Shown here: piece after piece, positions 58,971-64,000 of the stretch
Position numbering within the stretch: the first letter of the stretch is position 1
Layout: the number at the start of each line of letters is the position of its first letter
Origin: Nocardioides rotundus
Lineage (GTDB): Bacteria; Actinomycetota; Actinomycetes; Propionibacteriales; Nocardioidaceae
DNA: 64,000 nucleotides
Direction: 5' to 3'
Assembly (NCBI RefSeq): GCF_019931675.1
Contig: NZ_CP082922.1
Coordinates: 2,371,001 to 2,435,000 of the forward strand
Position numbers and translations under genes: made by a program
The notes under the pieces: generated by a model
Seen by the model: only the letters and a program-made list of their open reading frames with translations
Told to the model about the DNA's origin: nothing
Databases searched by the model: none

Positions 58971-59699
58971 TCAGGCCGTGACGACGACCCGGGTGCCGAT
59001 CGGTGCGAACTCCCACATCCGGATGGCGTCCGCGCGTCGCTGCCGGATGCAGCCGTGCGAGAGCGGCGTGCCGAGCTGGTCGGTCGTCTGGACCGGCTTG
59101 CCGTCGTCGATCGGGATGTCGTGGAAGCCGATCGCGGCCCCGGTGTCGCCGCGGGCGAAGCGAACGAAGAACCTCATCGTCCCGGAGTCGCCGACCCCGA
59201 CCGCGTTCTCCGACCGCGACCACACCGCGTAGCGCCCCGGCTCGAGGTTGTCGTAGATGCTGCCGGACACCAGGTAGGTACGGCGGACTCTGTCGTCCGC
59301 CCCGACCAGCCACACCCGCTGACGGCCCTCGCTGAAGACCACGCGGCGGCCCTCTCCGGACTTCGGCGGCAGGGCCCGGTCCTGCTGGGCGGCCTCGCGG
59401 CCCTGCCGGTCCGAGCGGCTCGGGTCCGAGGTGCCGGCGGAGTCGGCGTCCGCCGTACGGTCCTGCCCGTCATCCTCCCCGGTCTCCTCGCTCGCGGAGG
59501 GCGAAGGCGCCGTCGAGGGCGAGGGGCGGGCGCCCGCGACGCTCGCGACCGTGTCGTCGGCCCGGGCGGGAGCCTCGGGGTCGATCAGCCCGAGCCCGCC
59601 GAGCAGGGCCACCGTGGTGACCAGGCCGGCAGCACCGACCAGCGCGATCCGTCCGTAGCGGGGCTGTCCGCCGGCGGGCTCCACGGGCGCCTCCCTCAT
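58971..59699 (-). CDS. L,D-transpeptidase (YkuD domain)
   Basis: 242 residues. N-terminal membrane anchor (residues 18-40), Ser/Asp-rich linker, then YkuD domain with GFHDIPIDDG and catalytic LSHGCIRQRRADAIRMW (His, Cys, Arg). Cross-links peptidoglycan 3-3 outside the membrane. Start 59699 overlaps the parA stop (ATGA). It is shorter than mycobacterial Ldt enzymes and lacks the Ig-like domain. Confidence 0.92.
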   Translation of the reverse strand: MREAPVEPAGGQPRYGRIALVGAAGLVTTVALLGGLGLIDPEAPARADDTVASVAGARPSPSTAPSPSASEETGEDDGQDRTADADSAGTSDPSRSDRQGREAAQQDRALPPKSGEGRRVVFSEGRQRVWLVGADDRVRRTYLVSGSIYDNLEPGRYAVWSRSENAVGVGDSGTMRFFVRFARGDTGAAIGFHDIPIDDGKPVQTTDQLGTPLSHGCIRQRRADAIRMWEFAPIGTRVVVTA

Positions 59700-60502
59700 C
59701 GCTTCCCGCGGCGGGACGTCGACTTCCTGCGCGGTCGCCTGCTGCGCTCGGCGAGCGTCTGCGCCACGTCGCGGTAGGCCCGGGCACCCTTGCTGCTGCG
59801 GCTCGTGCTCAGGATCGAGCGGCCGGCGGCGGGCGCCTCGGCGAACTTGATCGTCTTGGGGATCGGCGGCTCGACGACCTCGAGGTCGTAGGTGTCGGAG
59901 ATCGTCTCCAGGACCGTGCGGGAGTGGTTGGTGCGCCCGTCGTAGAGGGTCGGCAGGACGCCCCAGACCTCCAGGCCGCGGTTGGTGAAGCGGCGTACGT
60001 CGTGGACGGTGTCCAGGAGCTGCCCCACACCCCGGTGCGAGAGCGTCTCGCACTGCAGCGGGATGAGTACGCCGTCGGCGGCGGTCAGCGCCGCCACGGT
60101 CAGCACCCCGAGCGAGGGCGGGCAGTCCAGCAGCACCCAGTCGTAGGGCTCGTCCTCGTCCAGGCCCTCCATCGCCGCGGTGATCGCGTGCTCGCGACCG
60201 GTCCGGGTCAGCAGGTCGGCCTCGGCACGGGCCAGCTCGATGGTGGCCGGGAGCAGGTCGACGCCGTCCTCGGTCTCGATGATCGCCTCGCCCGGCTCCA
60301 GCCCCTTGGTGAGCACGTGGTGGACCGAGAGGTCCAGGTCCTCGGGGTCGATCCCCAGCGAGAACGTGAGGCACGCCTGCGGGTCGAGGTCCACGAGCAG
60401 GACCCGGGCACCCTGCTCGGCGAGCGCCGCCCCGATCGAGGCGACCGAGGTGGTCTTGGCGACGCCGCCCTTCTGGTTGGCGATGGCGAGTGTGGTGGTC
60501 AT
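59696..60502 (-). CDS. ParA family ATPase
   Basis: 268 residues. Deviant Walker A IANQKGGVAKTTSVASIGAA, LVDLDPQACLTFSLG, DWVLLDCPPSLG. No parB neighbour, so probably not plasmid partitioning; matches the orphan ParA Rv3213c by position. Basic Arg/Lys-rich C-terminal tail. Coupled to the transpeptidase gene. Confidence 0.93.
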   Translation of the reverse strand: MTTTLAIANQKGGVAKTTSVASIGAALAEQGARVLLVDLDPQACLTFSLGIDPEDLDLSVHHVLTKGLEPGEAIIETEDGVDLLPATIELARAEADLLTRTGREHAITAAMEGLDEDEPYDWVLLDCPPSLGVLTVAALTAADGVLIPLQCETLSHRGVGQLLDTVHDVRRFTNRGLEVWGVLPTLYDGRTNHSRTVLETISDTYDLEVVEPPIPKTIKFAEAPAAGRSILSTSRSSKGARAYRDVAQTLAERSRRPRRKSTSRRGKR

Positions 60503-60563
60503 CGCCGTCCATCATGCCTTGCCGGGGTTGCTCTTCGGCGACGACACCGGCTTTCCTGAGCAC

Positions 60564-61337
60564 ATGATCGCCCCCGACCTCCCTGGAACGGCCCTCGTCA
60601 CGGGCGCCACGGCCGGCATCGGCCACGAGTTCGCCCGCCAGCTGGCCGGCCGCGGCCACGACCTGGTGCTCGTGGCCCGCGACGCGGAGCGGCTCACCGA
60701 GGTCGCCGCCGAGCTCGAGACGGCGTACGGCGTGGCCGTCGAGGTCCTGCCCGCGGACCTCACCGAGCGCGAGCAGCTGGCCCGGGTCGAGCGCCGCGTC
60801 GCCGACCCCGAGGCGCCGGTCGAGCTGCTGGTCAACAACGCGGGGTTCGGGCTGCGACAGCGCTTCCTGGACAACGACGTCGAGGACGAGCAGGCGATGC
60901 TGGACGTCCTGGTGACCGCGGTCCTGCGGCTCTCCCACGCGGCCCTGGGCGCGATGAGCGAGCGCGGGCACGGTGGCCTGATCAACGTCAGCAGCGTCGC
61001 CGCGTTCCTCCCCCGCGGCACCTACTCCGCGGCCAAGGCGTGGGTGAACTCGTTCGGAGAGTGGGCGGCAGGCGAGTACCGCGACCGCGGGATCACCGTC
61101 ACCACGCTGTGCCCGGGCTTCACCCGCACCGAGTTCCACTCCCGGATGCAGGTCTCCCAGGACTCCGCCCCGGACTTCATGTGGCTCGACGCCGACGTGC
61201 TCGTGCGGCGCGCGCTCGCCGACTTCGACCGCGGCCGGGTGCTGTCGGTCCCCGGCGCGCAGTACCGCACCATCACGACGCTGAGCCGCGCCGTACCGAA
61301 CCGGGTGCTGCAGCGGCTGCAGTCACTCGGGCGCTGA
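60564..61337 (+). CDS. short-chain dehydrogenase/reductase
   Basis: 257 residues. Cofactor motif TGATAGIG (13-20), NNAG (91-94), Ser144, Tyr154 and Lys158 of the catalytic set (YSAAK). NADP-type by Arg near residue 39. Substrate unknown. Divergent from parA. Confidence 0.93.
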   Translation: MIAPDLPGTALVTGATAGIGHEFARQLAGRGHDLVLVARDAERLTEVAAELETAYGVAVEVLPADLTEREQLARVERRVADPEAPVELLVNNAGFGLRQRFLDNDVEDEQAMLDVLVTAVLRLSHAALGAMSERGHGGLINVSSVAAFLPRGTYSAAKAWVNSFGEWAAGEYRDRGITVTTLCPGFTRTEFHSRMQVSQDSAPDFMWLDADVLVRRALADFDRGRVLSVPGAQYRTITTLSRAVPNRVLQRLQSLGR

Positions 61338-61355
61338 GCCGCCGCCCGGCGCCGG

Positions 61356-62000
61356 TCACCAGGAGGGCGTGGGGCCGGCGAACGGGAGCTCGACCAGGGG
61401 CGGGCCCATGCCCGAGACGTCGCGGAGGATCCAGTCGTCGCGCAGCAGCAGCGCGGCCGAGGCGGGCCGCAGCACCAGCCACAGCCAGCGCCCATGCGCC
61501 TCGCCGGCGAAGACCGACCGGTCCAGGTCCTCGCCCACCTGGCTGGTGGAGACCGACCACAGCGGCACCGCCTGGGAGCCCAGCCGCACCCGGACCGAGG
61601 GCGAGCCCTCCCCCACCTCCGGGCCCGGGTCGTCCCGCAGCAGCCCGGCGACCCGTCCCCCGAGGCCCGTGCCGGGCTCCTCCGCCACCACCAGCACATC
61701 CACGGAGCCGTCGAGCTCACTGACACCGGCGCAGGCGGTGACGGTGGCGAGCACCGTGCCCGAGCCGTCGAGGCGGTCCACGACCACCCCGGCGTCGCTG
61801 ACCCGCCAGCCGGGGCTGAGCGGCCAGGGCAGGTACGTCGGGTGGTGCGCCGCGGCGACCACCAGCGCGGCGAACTCGTCGTAGGACACCGGCGTGGGTC
61901 GCCACAGCGGGGTCACGTCACCGTGGGTCGGGCACTGCCACCGCTCTCCGGCGGCCCGGATCGCCTGCGTGCAGCGCGGGCAGCCGGGCGTGAGGGTCAT
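61356..62000 (-). CDS. DUF6758-like zinc-ribbon protein
   Basis: 214 residues. N-terminal PGCPRCTQ...WQCPTHGD zinc-ribbon-like pair, then a beta-rich domain without catalytic motif. Actinobacterial conserved protein (DUF6758, name moderately sure). ATG 62000 is chosen; the longer frame to 62102 overlaps the next gene. It lies 4 bp after the histidine-phosphatase gene on the same strand. Confidence 0.8.
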   Translation of the reverse strand: MTLTPGCPRCTQAIRAAGERWQCPTHGDVTPLWRPTPVSYDEFAALVVAAAHHPTYLPWPLSPGWRVSDAGVVVDRLDGSGTVLATVTACAGVSELDGSVDVLVVAEEPGTGLGGRVAGLLRDDPGPEVGEGSPSVRVRLGSQAVPLWSVSTSQVGEDLDRSVFAGEAHGRWLWLVLRPASAALLLRDDWILRDVSGMGPPLVELPFAGPTPSW

Positions 62001-62004
62001 CGGC

Positions 62005-62571
62005 TCAGGCGTTCCACTGCCGGACGACGGGGGTGTCGCGCTTGCTGGAGAGCACCGAGACGGTGGCGGTGTCCAGGGGGAAATGGCCGGTGTTCGCCGC
62101 ACCGAGCCCCAGCCAGCAGGCGGTGAAGGCGCCCAGCGAGTGGCCGTGGGCGAACATCAGCACGTCGCCCTCCACCTCGCGCACCCGCGCGGCCAGGGAG
62201 GCCATCCGGGCGTCCATCTGCTCCACGGACTCGCCGCCGGCGGGAGCCGGATGGGTCCACAGCTCCCACCCGGGCACCTGCTCGCGGATCTGCTCGGTGG
62301 TGAGGCCCTCGAAGGCGCCGTACTCCCACTCCCGCAGCCGGTCGTCGACGACGGCGTCGTCCCGGCCGGCGAGCCGGGCGGTCTCCGCCGCCCGACGCAA
62401 CGGGCTGGTCAGGACCAGACCGAAGTCGCGGCCGGCCAGGCGGTCGCGCAGGCTCTCGGCGACCTTGCGGCCGCGCTCGGTCAGCTCCAAATCGGTGCTG
62501 CTGGTGTGCCGCCCGTCCCGGCTCCACTCGGTCTCACCGTGCCGGACCAGCCAGACCTGCTGCGTCTCCAT
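62005..62571 (-). CDS. histidine phosphatase family protein
   Basis: 188 residues. RHG motif VWLVRHGETEWSRDGRHT (His11), SPLRRAAETARL, the Glu in WEYGAFEGL, and FAHGHSLGAF (second His). Phosphoglycerate-mutase-like fold with likely acid phosphatase activity, matching Rv3214 by position. Confidence 0.93.
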   Translation of the reverse strand: METQQVWLVRHGETEWSRDGRHTSSTDLELTERGRKVAESLRDRLAGRDFGLVLTSPLRRAAETARLAGRDDAVVDDRLREWEYGAFEGLTTEQIREQVPGWELWTHPAPAGGESVEQMDARMASLAARVREVEGDVLMFAHGHSLGAFTACWLGLGAANTGHFPLDTATVSVLSSKRDTPVVRQWNA

Positions 62572-62605
62572 CCGGGTAGTGTCGCAGGTCGCGTCGAGCG
62601 GGCCG

Positions 62606-62818
62606 TCAGGAGCCGCCGCCGCCCGCCTTGCGACGGTGCATCTGGGTCCCGGCGTTGCGGCCGACCACCTCCGAGCCGTGCGCCTTCTCCTGCAGCGGCC
62701 CGTCCTCGTGGACCCCCTGCTCCTGGTCGTTCTTCTTCGCCAGGGCGTCGCGCATCTTGGCCTTGATGTCCTCCGGAGCGCCGGATCCCTGGGCGTCGTC
62801 GTGGCCGTCGGTCGTCAT
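62606..62818 (-). CDS. DUF5302 small protein
   Basis: 70 residues: EDIKAKMRDALAKKNDQEQG, GVHEDGPLQEKAHG, and basic Gly-rich end. Matches the DUF5302 family of small hydrophilic actinobacterial proteins. ATG 62818 has GGGAGG upstream. Function unknown. Confidence 0.85.
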   Translation of the reverse strand: MTTDGHDDAQGSGAPEDIKAKMRDALAKKNDQEQGVHEDGPLQEKAHGSEVVGRNAGTQMHRRKAGGGGS

Positions 62819-62905
62819 GCGGTGCCTCCCGGGGTCGCTACGGTCATCGAACCCCCACACTGTGCCACGGGCGGCCCGCCCCGTCGACGGCGTTTCCGCC
62901 GCGGG

Positions 62906-63439
62906 CTACTCGGCGTCGCGGCCGGGCCAGTTCTTGTCGGGCTGCGGCACGGGGCGGCCCGGCTGCTCACCGCCGCGCTCGTCGAGGTAGCTCTGCTTGG
63001 GCACCATCACCTTGCGCCGGAAGATGCAGACCACCTTGCCGTCCTGGTTGTAGCCGATCGTCTCGACGTGGACCACGCCGCGGTCGTCCTTGGACTTCGA
63101 CTCCCACTTGTCCAGCACGGTCGTCTCGCCGTAGAGCGTGTCGCCGTGGAAGGTCGGCGCCACGTGGCGCAACGACTCGATCTCCAGGTTGGCGATCGCC
63201 TTGCCGGAGATGTCCGGGACGCTCATCCCGAGCAGGATCGAGTAGACGTAGTTCCCCACCACCACGTTCCGGCCGAACTGGGTGGTCTCCTCGGCGTAGT
63301 GCTCGTCGAGGTGGAGCGGGTGGTGGTTCATCGTGAGCAGGCAGAACATGTGGTCGTCGAACTCGGTGACCGTCTTGCCGGGCCAGTGCCGGTAGGTCGC
63401 CCCGACCTCGAACTCCTCATAGCTGCGTCCGAACTGCAC
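62906..63439 (-). CDS. MaoC family dehydratase
   Basis: 177 residues, hot-dog fold. EFDDHMFCLLTMNHHPLHLD contains the hydratase-like Asp...His pair; VVVGNYVYSILLGMSV is also typical. Likely (R)-specific enoyl-CoA hydratase, next to an acyl-CoA dehydrogenase on the same strand, so both belong to a short acyl-CoA metabolism operon. Pathway unknown. Confidence 0.93.
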   Translation of the reverse strand: MQFGRSYEEFEVGATYRHWPGKTVTEFDDHMFCLLTMNHHPLHLDEHYAEETTQFGRNVVVGNYVYSILLGMSVPDISGKAIANLEIESLRHVAPTFHGDTLYGETTVLDKWESKSKDDRGVVHVETIGYNQDGKVVCIFRRKVMVPKQSYLDERGGEQPGRPVPQPDKNWPGRDAE

Positions 63440-63485
63440 GTGGTTCCTCCTGGTTCGCGGGTGATGGTCGGGCCGGGCGCGGCCG

Positions 63486-64000
63486 TCAGGACTTGAGCTT
63501 GTACTCCTCGAGCAGCCGGCGCCCGATGATCATCCGCTGGATGTCGGCCGTGCCCTCGCCGATCAGGAGCATCGGTGCTTCGCGGTAGAGCCGCTCGATC
63601 TCGTACTCCTTGGAGAAGCCGTAGCCGCCGTGGATCCGGAAGGAGTCCTCCACGACCTCCGCGCAGTACTCCGAGGCGAGGTACTTGGCCATCCCGGCCT
63701 CGAGGTCGTTGCGCTGGCCCTTGTCCTTGATCCGGGCGGCCTTGACCATCATCGCGTGCGCCGCCTCGACCTTGGTGGCCATCTCGGCCAGCCGGAACAG
63801 CACCGCCTGGTGGTCGGCGATCTTCTTGCCGAAGGTCTCTCGCTGCTGGGAGTAGGAGATGCCCAGCTCGAAGGCCCGGGCGGCGACGCCACAGCCGCGG
63901 GCGGCCACGTTGACGCGACCCACCTCGACGCCGTCCATCATCTGGTAGAAGCCCTTGCCGGGCTCGCCGCCGAGGATCTGGTCGGCGGAGATCCGGTGGC
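63486..64000 (-). CDS. acyl-CoA dehydrogenase (5' part beyond window)
   Basis: C-terminal 170 residues visible: GVEVGRVNVAARGCGVAARA, YSQQRETFGKKIADHQAVLF, and RIHGGYGFSKEYEIERLYRE with APMLLIGEGTADIQRMIIGR. These are the FAD-binding C-domain helices of acyl-CoA dehydrogenases, with the catalytic Glu region YEIERLYRE-APMLLIGEGT. 46 bp upstream of the MaoC gene. The N-terminal part is right of position 64000. Confidence 0.95.
   Translation of the reverse strand, partial: HRISADQILGGEPGKGFYQMMDGVEVGRVNVAARGCGVAARAFELGISYSQQRETFGKKIADHQAVLFRLAEMATKVEAAHAMMVKAARIKDKGQRNDLEAGMAKYLASEYCAEVVEDSFRIHGGYGFSKEYEIERLYREAPMLLIGEGTADIQRMIIGRRLLEEYKLKS

Noticed and set aside
59696..60502. Plasmid partition locus
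   Set aside because: No ParB or parS-like repeats nearby; the gene sits in conserved chromosomal order.

Overview
The window is high-GC chromosomal DNA from an actinobacterium, most likely a Nocardioides-like member of the Nocardioidaceae. The evidence is GTG/TTG starts with strong purine-rich ribosome sites, actinobacteria-only genes (whiB7, adnAB, mycoredoxin, uvrD2 with HRDC, moeZ, DUF3107, PPA1309, DUF5302, DUF6752/DUF6758-type proteins), and a gene order from about 25.1 kb rightwards that matches the Mycobacterium tuberculosis Rv3193c-Rv3214 neighbourhood (UPF0182, PDZ protease, DUF2342, whiB7, uvrD2, mycoredoxin, nudC, adnB-adnA, moeZ, TetR, DUF3107, ferritin-like, DEAD helicase, ParA, phosphatase). 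The genus is inference.

Positions 1-24823 are accessory DNA stacked against the 3' end of an initiator tRNA gene (24824-24897, minus strand). The last 35 nt of that tRNA recur at 11345-11379 (one mismatch) and 3279-3313 (identical). Each copy is preceded by the same hairpin and the same ~33-bp block at a fixed distance; the two outer copies also carry a second block ~145 bp on the other side. I read this as a tandem array of at least three integrative units. (i) A copper unit, cut by the left edge (multicopper oxidase, SHOCT protein, BNR-type lipoprotein, DUF6153). (ii) A defence-like unit (ribbon-helix-helix/YfbU protein, unknown protein, a 1036-residue protein with an N-terminal restriction-endonuclease-like domain, and an AbiE-type toxin-antitoxin pair). 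(iii) A metal/stress unit with a complete ISL3-family insertion sequence, a SulP transporter with a divergent MerR regulator, a large arsenic cluster (flavoprotein monooxygenase, ArsR-acetyltransferase fusion, second flavoprotein, MFS exporter, three arsenate-reductase-fold proteins, ArsR, Acr3) and a YefM-YoeB toxin-antitoxin pair beside the tRNA. No integrase gene is visible.

Positions 24898-64000 are core chromosome: a 32-bp tandem repeat; an operon moaE - small membrane protein - PDZ/Lon-like protease - PPA1309 - UPF0182; DUF2342 and NUDIX genes; metallopeptidase and PHP proteins; small zinc-ribbon proteins and a cyclodehydratase-like protein; whiB7 with a readable leader (promoter, upstream ORF, intrinsic terminator); the DNA helicases UvrD2 and AdnAB; redox and nucleotide-salvage genes; a LicD/methyltransferase fusion; moeZ; a secreted M6 protease; a DEAD-box helicase that seems to lack a canonical start codon; L,D-transpeptidase; ParA; and an acyl-CoA dehydrogenase cut by the right edge.

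The most interesting parts are the tRNA-anchored array with its repeated att architecture, the nuclease-like/AbiE cassette, the arsenic cluster with its fusion and P-loop variants, and the whiB7 leader.
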